Assembly: GCA_027886175.1 (NCBI GenBank)
Contig: JAJNNQ010000003.1
Span: 8,280,001 to 8,344,000, forward strand
Source of the DNA: Phylloscopus collybita
Lineage: Eukaryota > Chordata > Aves > Passeriformes > Phylloscopidae
Reading direction: 5' to 3'
Length of the DNA: 64,000 bases
Part shown: positions 12,901 to 27,900 of the stretch, one piece after another
How positions within the stretch are numbered: position 1 is the first letter of the stretch
How the letters are laid out: each line of letters opens with the position of its first letter
Made by a program: the position numbers and the translations under genes
Notes under the pieces: generated by a model
Database searches by the model: none
Told to the model about the DNA's origin: nothing
The model's input: only the letters and a program-made list of their open reading frames with translations

Positions 12901-15900
12901 GTAGGCAGAGTGAGGACAACAAACACTTCATTTTTCCTTTGGTTTAATCTACTCTAGGACAAATAGCTGATCACATGGCCTTTCTTCTGGAGTTAATTAA
13001 TTTTCTGTTGACATATTTTGTCATATTTTTTTCTGGTCTGGAAAATCTCACTTTAAGAGCCTTATAAGAAGGACACACATCTGGATTCTTCTGAAACATT
13101 TTTGTGATTGCACTTCATATCTTACTGGAATATTTTTCTCCTATCCCCAAGGTGGTTCTGCTGAAAGATTTCCCCCCTTGAACCCTACACAAAGCAATTT
13201 AACCAAGCCTAGAGGAAATACGGTGCAGGATTAATAGCACTACATCTGTTTAATATTTCTTGTATGGAGTAGTACAACTCTCAAAGGCTGGCTGTTACCT
13301 GGGATCTCCTGGTTTGCTTGATCCTGCTAAAATTTTACAGTGATATCCCATGCCAACTTACATTAAACTTGCCCACAAAACTTTGCTGATAGCTCCATTT
13401 AAGATCCTGGAAATGTTCCAATACTTTTTGTCTAAACTTGAGTTAGTCTTTGAAATTAATTTTGCATTGTGATATTACTTCTCTCTTGAGCAAGCCTGTA
13501 TCTGTATTTATATATCTTTAAAGATTTTGAAGACAATTGAGCACATTCATACCCAAGAAGCTAAACACAAAAACCTAAGAATTTACATACTGCAAAAGCA
13601 CAGATGCAAGACAAAACATGGCCCTGATATGTCAAGACAGCTGTGGTTACCTGCTTGCATTGGAGGAATCCATTGGTGCATGATACACACTCTCAGTGAT
13701 TCTTTGGTGCAGCTGACTTGCTTCTGTTAAAGAAAAAATAAAAAGAAGTTGCTCCAAAATGTGTAAGTTGCTTCTGTGTTTATGTAGAAGGTGGGAGAGA
13801 GAAACAGGAGAGGAGAGATTTTGACTGCCACCACAATCAAAATGGAATGCTTGTACTTGAAGAGAAAGACATATTAAGGTCTTAATGAAACCTTTTAGCT
13901 CACCAAACAACTCTTCTACTCATATTTTTTCACTACAAAAGAGATTTCTTCCACTGCTACCTTCTCTTTCCTCATTGCCTCTCCCTAGCTAACTGCATGA
14001 TCTGGATCTAGAGAATGGACATAATGGCCTTTTTCCCAGAGTACAAGTTTTGTGCCTCACAGCTTTTTCTGGATTTAGCAACACATGTCCATCAGTCCTT
14101 TTGCACACTCAGCTGCATAGCAGAATATATTCCCATCTCTCTGCAGAATGCTTTTGCTCAGCATCCTGGACAAATAGTAATCAGAAAATGTTATTCATAT
14201 GTCGCTTATTCACTCTTTTTGCAGGGCTGCAAGGTAGCAACAGACTTGTACTTTGTCCAGTAAATGCTGAGTGAAGAAAAATTATAAGACAGTTTCTCAG
14301 AGCCTGGATTTCAGGGCCAGGAGAGTCAGACACTGAGAAGTGAGGAAGCAATGGAAGGAGCTGCTTTCAAACTCTCACATTGCTGAGATCCCTGGCCTAT
14401 ATCACTCTGAAAAAAAGATGAACCTCCTATCAGTGAAAGAGAAGAGACAGGGGGACGGGCAGCACTGAATGATTAAACTCAAGTGCTTTGTTGATGGGGT
14501 AGAAATGCCCATGCTGGGTAGGGAGTCAGAAGTAGCTCAGTTCCTGGTTTGGCAACTGATTCATGGCCTTACATAAACCCCCTAAGCTGTAGCAGTAATT
14601 CCTCTGCCTGCAAGAGACAGCTCCATTCTTTGGGGTTGATGGCTCAAGGTGTTGCCCAAAGCCTTTTTAGCATTCCATGCTCACTGCAATATCTGCCAGG
14701 GCTGGTTACACACCAAGTGTTTGAATATGAGTGACCCATATTTTAAACTATTTATCACATCTGTGGCCACCTTCTCTGCCCCTCATTCATCTCAGCTGGT
14801 TCCTTCCAACATTCCAAACCCCTGTGCAGCTCCTAACAACAGTCATTAAAAACAGCCAGACAAACAAGTATATCCCTCTTCCTTCTCCCATTGCAATGCT
14901 CAGTTGTAAAAATATCCAGCCTTGGACTAAGGCTTCTTCTTTTGTGAGTCATTAGAAATAGAAATTTTAAAATCATAGGACAAAGCATGTGCTTCCTGAC
15001 ACCAGTTATTGTAGTAAGGGTTTTGATTCATGTGATCATTTGGGGGAAGGCAATGGGAAGAGTTGCAATAGCATGTGAATTACAACTTATACCTCTGACT
15101 GCTGTTCTGCTGGATTTGCAGTAAAGGAAAGCTTGACTTTACCCATAGAGTAGGATGAAAGTCATCCTTGCATGGTCTGGAGACCAGACTGAATAAAGTC
15201 TTGAGTAACCTTGTTTGACCAACAAGTGACTCTGCTCTGAGCAGAACCTTGGACTGTGATGTCCTGAGGTCCCTTGAAACCTGAAATATTCTAGAGTTGT
15301 ATGATCTCAGGACAAAACAATAACAAGCATCAAAATATAAATGCTTCAATCAGTCTTGATTCCTGCATATTTTCCTCTGGAAAATGCAAAGTAACTCTAG
15401 CTAATAGGTCTTGTATGCTAAAGAAATTTCACAAATGCTCGTGTGGGTAGCATACAAGCTTAATTTCCTTTGCCTAGAAATACAAATGGAGGACTAGCAC
15501 TCTGTACTGTTAAATATGTACATTTTCTCCATTAGCAGCTCTTCTGTGATAGCCTAAGTAACACCAGCTCTTGTACTTCAGAAGCAAATATTACAAACTA
15601 TATCATAAAGCCTCTAGATCCACTCCTGAAACTGCACTAACAAGAATCTGGAGGTCTTTCCTCAGCAGTTCCTGATGAACTAATCACAGTGAAATTCAGA
15701 ATGAAAAGAGATAGGAAGAAGACAAGATCAGAAACAAAAGACCAGAGCAGTAAACATTGTAAATAAGTGTATTGTTATGGGTTGGATTCAGTTGCTGAGG
15801 CTAATATGCATAACTGTTTCCTTCTACCTAAGGAGGTTGTAAGAACTCATTGTCTTTGTGAAACAGGCAATTAAAATAGAGGTGACCTCTAAAGTTAAAG

Positions 15901-18900
15901 CACAGGTTTCCACTTTGGACAAAGTCTGATTGGAGTTTGAAGGGTGTGGGTGGAGAGGCTTTGTTGACCTTACTTTAAAGAGAGATGAGTGTATGAGGGA
16001 AGCAGAAAATGACAGACCAAGGTGAGAAGCAATGCCAAGATCCAGGAAAAGTCTGTGGGGTCTTTTGTCCTAAGAGAATAAATAGAATAGCATCTATGAT
16101 AGCTATCATCACTACGTTCTTATACTATCTGAAATAACCTGATGGAATTTTGTCTGTCTGGGATTCAATATCTATCTTTGGTACTTAGGTGGCTTCAATC
16201 ATTCACGGTGTTGAACATGTCACAAACCTCCTTCATAGTGACATCTCTTGTGAGAGAGGGAAATGTCATCAACCATGTTTTACAGGGAGGTCACTAAGAT
16301 GGAAAGATGGGACAACTGACATCCAGAACAAAAGGTGGGTGACTAGATTTAAAACAAAAACCCTCAAAGCCCAAACAAAACAAAGCAAACACTAGGACTG
16401 AGGAGCAGTTGCTGTGTGCAGTCATGGATGTGAAGGAGACCTTTTGATCCAGGTGTTGTAGCAGACACAAAGTGCAAACCTCATCTCCTCACATGCTGAG
16501 GTAGAAGGATGATTATGAAGTTGTGGCTTGAGAGGGACAACAGAAGAAAACCACGTTTCTTGGACAAACTGGGAATGGAATAGTTATCCATGTCATTTAT
16601 GAAAGTCCAACAAATTTTCTTTGATCAGGACATGGCTTTAAATCCCAGCAATGCTGCAACTGCCCAGCTGGTCCTTGCTGGCTTCACTGATGGTACTGGC
16701 TGGCACTGCATCCTGTCCCAGCCCCACATTGTCACACACAGCTACAGAGGGAAGGACACATTCCCAGGTGCTGCCCTGTGAGCCTTACCTCTGCATGCTT
16801 CCAGCTGTCCTGTCAGGACTTTGCGGATCTCTGAAATCCAGGTGTTCTTCAGCTCAACAGAGGATGCCTGAGAACAAAAGAGGACAAGGCAAAGCAGATC
16901 CAGTTAAAACATGCTGCCAATCACTGGGCTGCCCTGACCTACACTGGCTCTCAGTTTTGCCAAGGATTGGAACAGTGGACAGCTTTGAGCAAAGCTGATG
17001 CTCCTCAAGATGAAAAAGTTACCATGAATCTAAAGTCCTGTCCTTGCTCTTCTGTCCAGAATTCTAAGAAATTCCCCATTACTTTATTTCTTCTTTTAGC
17101 CAAAATCATGACCATTTCCACAACAAATTGGCCATTTCAGTGTCTACACAGCAATGAAGTTTTCAATGGCTGTTGTTTCTGGAGTGTACAGGACAGTGAA
17201 CAATCTTAAAAACAATTCAATTGAAAGGAAGTATACCCTTGGAAACAAAAAAGATTGTCATTACCTGAATGATATAGACTTCTTCTCTGCCATTATACCA
17301 GATCTCAAACTTCTTGTTATCCCCTTTTACATTTTCTGTAATGCCCACAGTGCTCATCTATTTCAAAATAGAAAAAAAAGAAGATGGAATCTGGAAAATA
17401 TCAATAGTCTCTAAACTTGATCTTCTGAGAAGCATTTTTAAAAGGCTGAATTCACTTCTGACACCTTAGGGAGTCGTTAAAAGTAAAATTCAGAGCATGT
17501 TATTTCTCAATATCTAATTTGCCTTTCGCCTTTTTGATTGCTAAAGGGAAAAAGAATGTTCAAAATTAACCCAAGCTGATGTCCGATCATGAATTTATCC
17601 TCTTTTCTTTTATTGCTTGATCTGTGGATCAGTTTTCAACTCCATTCTGGCTCTTGTTCACCTTGACAAATTCTCAGTTTTAGGAAGACTCTTTTTCCTC
17701 TTGCCATCATTGAGCTTTTGAGGTGGGAGAGGAAGAGGGACAGAATAGGGCTTTGTGAGATTTAATGACCAATCTGTAAATCCAGATGACCCAACAAACC
17801 TGCAGAAAATAATTCTAGATTTCCTAAATGAAAAAAATTTAATCACAGTTTTGAACTTCAGCTGCTCCTAACCAGCTTCTCATCTTCTTCCTGTATTTGT
17901 TCATGTCTCTTGTTCACATTCACATCAGCAGTAATTTAAATATTTAGACAGTGTTATGCCACCGTTCCTTCTATCTCTACAGGAAGAAACTTGAAATGTT
18001 TGTATGAATTGGTTCAAGCCTTGAACCAGGTTCTGTTACAATTCCTGTCTGGGTAGCCTGTAATAAGTTTGGAACATTACACTCAATGAGCTGTGTTAGC
18101 TGGCTAAAGTCACAAGTGTCACACCAATGTGCTTAGAGGGAAAATATGGCCTGCTTGTGATTCCCACCTTATAATGCCTGAGTCATATCTGGAAATTTCA
18201 CTCTTGCAAATAAAAGGGAGCTTCTACTGCACTGATTCACCTGTAGCTGTTACTGTTACAGGATATATCTGCTCAAAGGTGTCTATAGTAAAACTTGCAA
18301 TAGAGCTGCATTTGGAGGATGCCCATAGGAGAACAGTGACAGATGCAGGTCCATTCAGTCTGGCTTCTCTTTAAATGGGGGCTGTCATTTACTCAGGGGT
18401 GCAGGACAGCTCCAGGTATGTGCACCTTCTTCAAATACCCTCCTGAAAACATCCTCATTTGTGGTCTTATTTCCCTCCCCTCCCAGTAATAAATTACTGC
18501 ATTTATTACCTTTAATGAGTTTTTAAAGCTGTAGGAAGCTGTCTTCTCATGGCCATCGGTGTTCTCCTCCCGCTTCTTGCAGAAAAGTAGCATCTTTGTA
18601 TAGAGGAAGAGGTGTCTCTGCATTGGTTTGAATCTAGCCAAGTCCTTCACCTTGTTGTGCCCCTTCTTGTGGTCAGTCCATACGTTGAAGGAACCCTGCA
18701 TCAACAGCTTGCCAAGCTCACTGACATCCCCCTAGCAAGCAAGGAAAAGAGAATCACATTCAAACCAGGTTAGTCCCAGGCACAATTCTTTCCTCTGGTG
18801 GTGTTTGACATTCCAGACAGAGGCATCCCTCATGTTGGAGAGAGCACATGTCCCCTTGCTAAGCCTGTGTGGGTTCTTCCTGTAACCATAAACTCACTGG

Positions 18901-21900
18901 TTTCCATGTCCATAATTCCTAGTTTGTCTCCCCACTCATAGTTAGCATTTAAGATCTGTCTCAGGATCTCTTTGGATGTGACACACAGGCTGTCCCCTCT
19001 GGTGACCTTAGAGGAAGCTTCTCCTGACAAAAACTGGGTTTCAAGGCTCCTGAATCCAAGGCAGTAGGAAGGCCCATTGCAGTCCAGTACCCAAACAAAG
19101 GCTTTGACTCTGGAAGATCTAGTTTCAGTTTCCACTTTTGTACAAGCTTCCTCCATCCCTGGGCAAAACCTTGAAAGAGCTCAGATGCCTGAAGTCACGG
19201 ATCAGTGCCTAGAGCTACGTAGGTATGTAATTCCCTCCTGTTTCAAAATAGTCTTTACAACCTTTGTCAATAGTTCCTTGGCTCACCATCTGCAAACTAT
19301 GCAACGCTGCACAGCCCTGGGCAAAGAGGGAGTCAATGCACCAAGGAGCCATAAAAGTACCTGAGGGAGAGTGAAACTAGGCAGGAACTAGATCTTTCTA
19401 AATTAAAGGTCTTGTCTGAAGACCAGTGATAGGTAAATACTTTAACCAATATAAATATTCAACTCAGATGCCACCAGTTCCATGTTAAAAGCAGCATAAC
19501 ATGTGGATATAAGACATGGCAACATCTATATGGTAATGGGATTCAACAAATAATGATAATCATAATTATCTTAACAGCAAGTTTTCCTAGGAGTGCTTTG
19601 TATAATAAGTTGAGGGAATAAGCTCAGTGCATTATTAAAGTACTTATTTTCAAAATTTGCATGTTCTGTTGATTATAAGGTGAAGATGTTGGCTCCAAGT
19701 GGGAATGTCTAATTTTTTATATTAAGAATTGTAACCTCTTCTCCCTTTCACTCCCTCTCCTCTACATTCAGCTGCAAAACCAGAGCCTTATTAGGTATTT
19801 TAGGGTATTATTAGACTCTCCAAAACATTCAGGAAACCTCAGCAATTTAGATAAATCTGTTATCTCTAATATACAGAGTTGGATATTTGTGCATACAGGT
19901 CTGTGGGTGTTCGTATTTATATGTGCATGTAGCTATAAACTGCAAGCCTTTGCATTGATATGCAAAGCTAAGCTAAAAACAAAACAAAGCATATTTTCTA
20001 CATGGTTCTGCCAATGATGAGAGGCTCCTGTCACTGCAGGCACTGTTCAATACAGCACTGAGACCCAGAAGTTCAACCCTTGTGACAGGCCTGTCTCTCC
20101 AACCTTGAATCTGGGATTGGGATAATAATGAGAGAAGTGGGAGGCTGCCACTGCAGAGAGAGACAGACAGGGATGGCAATCTGCAGCAATCCCACAGGAG
20201 GTTTTGAATGTTAGCCCACAAGCAGTGCACTCTCTTCAGTGTAGGCAGCAAATAGGAGGACACTTTCTGGTAATTTCTGCTACTAAACAGCAATATTTTA
20301 TCCTAAAGGAAGCCATTTAAAGTGGAGGATTTGATCACTATATCTCAAATGTCATTATTCCCTGTCAGAGCAGGGAATGAACGTGGTATCCCATGTTTAT
20401 GGACAATGATTTATAAGAATCTCTCATCATAATTCATGGACAAACTACTCAGGCCAGATTGTGTACAAATATTGGGACAATAGTAGGAGACACATCTAAA
20501 ACTTCTGCTCTCCAAGGTTTATTCTATTTTTTTTTTTGTGGTTTTGCCAAAAAATAAAAAAAAAAAACCAAAACACCAAACTAACCCCAGACTTATATGT
20601 TAGCAATTTCTTACACAAGAGTTCAGCTCCTCAAATCTGCATGTCTCCAAGTCCAATAAACAGAATTTCCTATGCAATTGGGAGCATTCATCAGCTTCAC
20701 AAAACCTGCTTTCCTACTGCCATAATATCCCTCTCTGAAAGGTTTTCCAGGCAAGTATTTCTATCATGGCTGTGTGGGAAAGACTCCACAGGATGGGGTG
20801 TGGTTTCACTGTCTGTGGGAGGTGTTTATTTGGCACCATAGCTGAGCACCTGGGACAGGTAGAACAGGGAGAAGAAATTATTGGGTGCATCCTCTTTCAC
20901 ACTTTCACCCCATTTAACAATCATGTAACAAAACATCTCAGCATTGGGCTAAACAGTGGCCATGTCCCCCTGTGCTATGTTTTGCAGTTCAGCTAAGAAA
21001 GCAGAGGCAAAAATCTAGTCCTTGGATTAGAGACTCTAATCTAGAACCTTACTATCTGGCATTTCATGATAGGCTGTAAAATTCAAAAGTAAAAGTTGAA
21101 AAGGAACAGGGATGTTCTGTTGAATTCCTGAGTACAAAACTACTCACACTTTAATGCAAGGAATAGACAAAAGGATGACCTGGACATTGGTCAGGACAGA
21201 ACAGGAATCTGGATAAATCCCCCCTGCTCAGGGTAATATGTTACCTTTCTTGGAGAAGCTCTTCTTCCTTTCCCTTTACAGAACTGTTTCAAAACAAACT
21301 TTTTGCTAAATTCCTGTATGTACATACATTTAAACTGAGAAACACATGAGGAAAGCTACCTCACTCTTTGGGAATTAATAAGGAACACTGGAAACTGGGG
21401 AGGTAAAAGGTGTGCTGTATCCACGAGCTTCCCGTGCCCCATGCTGACTGGTTCAAGTCTGCAATATACAGGCTCTAAGGAGTTTTCCTAAAATGAATCT
21501 CTGAGATACTCAGACTTAGCCACCAGCAGAATGGATTAAGTGTGTGTTGCTTTACTTAAGCTGGTCAGGTTTGGGACATCTAAGAATGCATTTATGACCT
21601 GTGGTGTTTCTCTGATCCACAATCCCCACACCTGTTCAGTGTTTGTCAGTACGATGAGGTGGCCACTGCTTCACCTTCAATCCAGTACAGCTACTGCAGG
21701 CAGAGCTCACATTCTCACCCCAAATGTAATGCACAGTCCACAGGAGCATCTCCAGCTGTGTGCAGCAATGGATCTCTGACAAGCAGTTAAACGAGCAAGC
21801 AGCTGAATTTATTTATAAAATCATGTTGGCAGCAGGCATGGGTTCCTCAGCCACCAGATGCAGATGCACTTGCACAAAACATAACTATAGAAATCAAAAC

Positions 21901-24900
21901 TCCTGAGGCAAATCCCATCCTGAAAAACAGAGTAACTCTTCCCACCTAGATATTGTCTGTATAGACCCCAGCACCTTCTCAGGAAATCAGATTTCGCACA
22001 AAATAGTTTTTCTGGATTAAAGCCTGTTACTGTGATGTAACAATTGTTTGAACAATACTCAGTATATTGTTTCTTTCGTGACATTTTCACCCTGCAGCTA
22101 TTTCAAAATGGGCAACCACATGATTCTCAGGCCTCATTTTGCCTGGCTTGTCTCTCCTTTATGTGTCAATCCCTTCCACTTCTCACTTAAGGGCTCGTTT
22201 TATGTAGTCAGCCAGTTCTTGAAAGTCATATGACTTCAATGGGGCTTCTGCAGAGATGTGTATTTGTGCCCTTTGATTTGTACCGTGGTTGTTGTTTCAC
22301 ATTTCAGATAACAAGCTTGCCAATCACTGGCATGGATTCCATTACCCACTTTAAATGAAAGCCATTTTTTTTTCTCCCAAAGTGGAAAGGATTTGAAAAC
22401 ACTTGAGTTACACAGGAGTCACAAAGTTTCAGCAAATTTCTGAGGTTTGTTCTGCCACACTTGTACCTCTCACCTGCAAATGAGTTTTGGGTACAATTAC
22501 TCAAAAGTCCTGCACTGTGTCCCCAAATTCACACCTCAGCTCCACATGACAGGTGTGCTGAGATGTATTTTTGGTGATCACAGTACACCACTGAGTGACA
22601 CCCTTCAGGAATGTAGCACAGGCTCCATAAAACACAGTACCAGCCACGAGCACAGCATGATCAGTGATGACAGGAACATGGGATGGCTCAGAGTAGGAGC
22701 AGCAGCAGCAATTACCTCATATCCTGTGATTGCTATCTGGTGCATGGAATCATTTACTGATTTGATGATATCAAGCACCGTGGCCAGGGCTTCTTCCAAT
22801 TCAGCAGTACCTTCTGAATTCTTGCTACACTTCAGCATTTCCTGATTTTAAAAAGATATGGGGAATACTTGAGAACTTCTGATACCAGAAGACACTGTAA
22901 GTCAATCCTCCCTGGAATTTGTATTGCATAAACAAAGTAGCAGAACTAGAGGAAAACAAAAGAGGAACAAAAAATTCCAAAAAAACCCCCAAATATGACA
23001 TTCACTGGGGTGGTCATTGAGGACACCCATTTTCATCTTTTGAATATTTTCAAGTTTAAAGGGTTCATTTAAGATGAGACAGGACTATTCTGACATATTT
23101 AAAATGTTCATATTTACAATTAATTCCTTGCATGTCATAGAATTACATCCAGGTATTTTTTTTTTCTTCACATGTGCTAGAAAAGAAACTCAACTAATTA
23201 ATTGATTGATTAATTAATTAATTATTTCAGGTGTTAGACAATTCCCCATTTTCTTTTGCAATTAGATCCACAAGGTACATATTACCACTGTTAGAAAATA
23301 TGAATTAATTTCTAGTCTGAATTTGGCAGGTTAGACATTCCACATTTTCAGTTTGGAAATATTTTAATCCAAGAGCTGAGGCACTTGTAAAATAGGAATG
23401 CCAAAAGATGGTTCCTGCAAACCCCAAACAGCAGCAGTCTCTCCTCAAGTGCTTGGCTAACCAGGGATTAGAAGGTAAAAGCAGGATGCATTCCTACCAG
23501 TACCTGCTGCACATTTTCTAGGATGAGGATGAATCTCTGTACAGTGAGCACGCTGCTTTTATCAGCATGAGCATATCAGCTAAACTGACTGAAACCAGAG
23601 GGTTGCAATACTGGTGACCCAAAATTCAAATCCAGTCTGCCCACCACTCAAGGCACACAGCTTCTTAAGCCCTTGTTTGTTACCAATTTTTCACTGGCTT
23701 CCATTTTTCTACACTTTTAAATGCTCCTCCAGCCAGGGAAGGAGTGCACCATCTTCCCAGATCTCATAAACCCTGACAAAGTAAATGCCAGTGCCAATGT
23801 GTTGTTGCTAATTATGAAACTGGTCTGACCAGCTTCAAACCCCAGTGGCTGAGGCCTGTTTTGCTTGAGAATTTTACTCCTCGATCTAATCTTGGGTTTA
23901 TTTGCAGTCATATTTCAAATTAAAAGTAACATCTGGTTTACTCTTGCTTTCCTGGAGACCTTGACATTTTTTCCCTTCTCACAGAATAGTTTCAAGAAAC
24001 AGAGTTCAAATTTATTTCAAGAAATAGAGTTCAAATTTATTTCTGGACTATGTTGATGCTGCATCATTGTCAATATCCATGTTCAATATGTGGATTCTAT
24101 AGTTCTACATGAAGTCAATAAGCAGTTCACAGAAATACTGTACAAGAATGGCCAGCCAGGTCCTCCCAAGGCTTATACTGGCACATTTTGAGCAGTGCCA
24201 TAGTAGCTATTAGCAAGTTAAATGGCAACCTAAAATCTTCATTGCAAATTTCAATGCTAAATTTCATGACAGAACATAACACAACGCCTAGAGGCTTGAG
24301 AACAGTATGTAATTCACCTTCATGACCTTCCCATAGGGAAAGTCAGTAAATATTATTTTTAAGAACTGAGTAGATGGAGACAGAAATTTAATCCATCACC
24401 TTAAAAAGAAAAAAAAAAATTCATTGGTATATATATTCTATTGCTCAGTTCAGACCAGAATTTCAAGCATGGATCACTCATGGTTCCAGCTAAATCAAGA
24501 GGGAAGTTCACAGATTCACTCTGTGGAAAAATTACAGACAATTTGTTCCTAGCTGTGTCTTTTTAAAAGAAGCAGCAAAAGGGAGTGGCTTCCTCTGAAA
24601 GGTTTGAGTCACAACCATGGGAAAATATCAGTTCAGAGAGCTGAAAGAGTTTTGATAAACAGGGACAGATGTTAAAGACAGGATTTAAGGCATCAGCTCC
24701 TGTTTTCAAATTGTAAGACCATATACTGATACAATGAAGCCAAGCTCAATTTCTGTTTAAAGATAAACAAAACAATAAATAAGACAATAAAATACTTACT
24801 ATCTTAAAAAGTAAGTAAAAATAACTTATTTTAGATAGAGTTATACATATAATAGTATACTGCTATTACTTAGTCTAAGTACTGCTAAGTACTGGCAGTT

Positions 24901-27900
24901 CCCAATCTAAAATACAAGTCCCTGTACAAGACTCTTCTCTCCCATTTTACAACTGAAAAATGCTTAGTATTTGCTGAATGACTGAGTGAGGGTTTATTTC
25001 CAGGTAGTCCCAACTGATACACAATTCTGGAAGTAAAACAAGCCATACCTTGGAATTCTTTGCACTGTCATGGAGAACTTACCTTTAGCAGCAGCTGGTA
25101 CTTGGTGATTCTCTGAACTGGCTTTAAGAGATAAGCATCAAGTGAGAGCTTATGATCCAATTTACGCTGACATTCCTGTAGGAGACAACATGGAAGAAAA
25201 ATAAAATTGTTTCTTGAAACACAGGCAAGTGACCAAGATTGTTATCATTTGACAATCTGAAGATTGTAAGTCTGTGAAATAATTGAGAGAGAATTTTGCT
25301 CCATCTGCATAGGAATTTCCAGGTTACTTATGCCACAGTGAAAATATATCTAAACAAGAGCTAATGTTTAGGTTCAACTTGGTGTCGAAATCTGGCATTC
25401 CCTGCTGATGAGATTGTAATCAGCTGGGATTTGCAAAGAAGCCAGCACTTGTTTGGTGTGGGTATAGCCTGCAGAGTCAGACTCCTGTGCAGGAAAGCTA
25501 CCCCACTGCTCTACCTACCCAGTGTCCTGCAGAGAACACCTTGACACACACTGGGCACCTGCCATCAGTATAAGAAGCATGCAGAGAAGTCTGTGTTTTA
25601 CTCTAGGTTTCTAAAGAATAGAGATACACAAGGAAAACAAGATTTGAGGGTCTTGCACTGCTAGTCTGCAATGAAATTCCACCTGAAAAAAGATGCTGTC
25701 TCCACACTGTCTCCAGAGAGCTTCAGATCTTGGTTTGTTCTGACAATACTTTTCATATATTTGGAGGTCCTCCTTCTGCAAGAAAAGAAGAGTTTAGGTA
25801 AGGGAAGGAGAAAGAATCCAGAGAGTGTCTTTTTTGAATCACACTTTGTCTTACCTTCCATCCTATGATATGAAGTAATTATTACATGGGAATAACTCTG
25901 TATGTAAAAACATACTGAAACCACCAAAGCTGCTTTTTACTTCTGATTAAGTTAAATACACCTGAACACGAGGTTGTTTTTTTTTTTTTCCTCACTTTTC
26001 ACACAAAACAAGGAGACTGCAGACTGGAAGACACATAATCTAACAGCAAAACTGGTACTTTTTCAGGGAGGTGAATTGATGGTTTGGAAAAACAAACAAA
26101 GAAACAAAAGAAACATTAGAAATCAAAACTTTTTATTAACAATTTTATTAACACTACTGGCACTGTAATTGTTAATGATGACTAAGATTTACCAGTTCAA
26201 CGGACTTTGAAAATAGTGTTGGCTCTCAATAGTACAAGGACAAATTAAAAAGAAGGATGTTTGTGTTGTTGATGTCCCAGGCCAGGCAGGAGGATGTACT
26301 TAAACCCTGTCCTCTCCAAATCAGAAGTGGATGGATTCCCTTTATTTAGCTTTGACTACACTCCAAGTGCTCTCACTGAGGTCCATGGCAAAAATGTCAC
26401 TGAATTCAGTGAACACAATCTCTACAGAAGCCCAGAGAGGGGTGTTTTGAGCTCCCTGGGCTGTGTGGGTGGATGCAGAGCTGGGTGTTCCTCTGCCAGG
26501 TCCCGAGCTTGCTGACTGTGCCCAAGGGCAGTGCCACGGGGCACTGAGCAGGGCTGGCTGTGCCTGACCATCCAGGAGCTTCCCACCTTCATCTGCACCT
26601 ACCCTGCTGGACGTGACCTCAGTGAATCAAAGGAAACACCAGAAATAAATCTCAGAAGTTCCTGGATCTTTCCTCTTTCTTTTAGCCCACCAGGCAGCTC
26701 CCACACACTCCTGCTGCAGGGAAATCATTTCCTTCTGTACAGTTACTGGAAGAAATCAGTATTGCTGCTGTCTTGCTCTACAGACCCATCCTGACATCAC
26801 CGTGATGAATCAGCTGTGAAATCAGAGCTGTGCCACCTAACACCACACTGTGTCAAGGATTATGCAACACAAAAACCTCTTCTGTTGCAACTCAATAGAG
26901 TATTAATGGTGCTGTTTCAAAATAGGTGCAGCGTTTTCTTCACAAAAATAGAATTGTTTGTACATGTTGCCGTGGAGGGAGGGCAGCAGGAGGTAAACCC
27001 CACAGAACTAAAAATAGCAACAAAACATAATCAAGCATTACAATCTCATCCTGGCCCACAGAAACCTAACTGGACTGGGTAAGAACAGAGAGAGCAACAG
27101 ACAAGACAACCATTAGGAATAAGAGAAAAATACCAATTTAAACTTAAAGAAAAGGTACAATAACCAACAATTTACCAGTAATTTGCCATAGTGGAACCAC
27201 GCTATGCCAGTGCAATCTACTGCTGCCTAAATCAGGTGAGTAGACATCTGCTCAGGCAGATATTTACATATTTAATTACAGCGTTAGGTTTTGCAACAGT
27301 GTTAGGAATAGAATTAGGCTCAGACTTTAAAATGCCAAGAAATAATTGATTGTCTAATTATTCAAATCTCAGTCTTAAATATTCCACACATCTCTATTTT
27401 CTCATGCAAAGGTTCTGACTTCTTGCTGGTACTTTTATACCATGCTCCTCTTTCCTATAAAGCTTTTCCTTTCCACACCAATTTGGACCCTGAGAGCTCT
27501 GTAAGTTCCAATGCACATGGCATATATACACAATTCCAATTAGATTTTTGACTGCTGATTTATGAATATTTTTTGCATTAGTCTAGAATTTAGACCTTTG
27601 AATCCAACTCACAGGTTTCTGGTCAGCTACTACTGCCCTTCCACAGGTAGATTCCTTTTCTAAATGCTTCTTTCTCCTCAAATGACCAAATGCCCCAACT
27701 GCTGGCTCCTATTAAACTATTCCCTTTTATAAAGTTAGCAATATGAATAAGTGAACAGTGGTAATCCACAGTGAATCACTCCTGCCAGACATATCAACTG
27801 GCACATTTTGGTAAGCAGCCTGAGGCACCTTTGGTTCCATCCTGGGCATTCTTGCCTTAGTTTGGCAAGCTTTCCTTCTTCACAGCACTTTGTACAGCAC

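Larger units (their letters stand above)
22842..25082. other. Intron of the MCF2L2-like gene with simple repeats
   Basis: A 2.2-kb intron containing an ATTA repeat (23195-23226) and a 25-bp tandem duplication (23991-24040). No exon seen. Confidence 0.65.

Noticed and set aside
22447..22845. 132-codon plus-strand ORF
   Set aside because: It is antisense to the DH exon at 22716-22841 plus intron.
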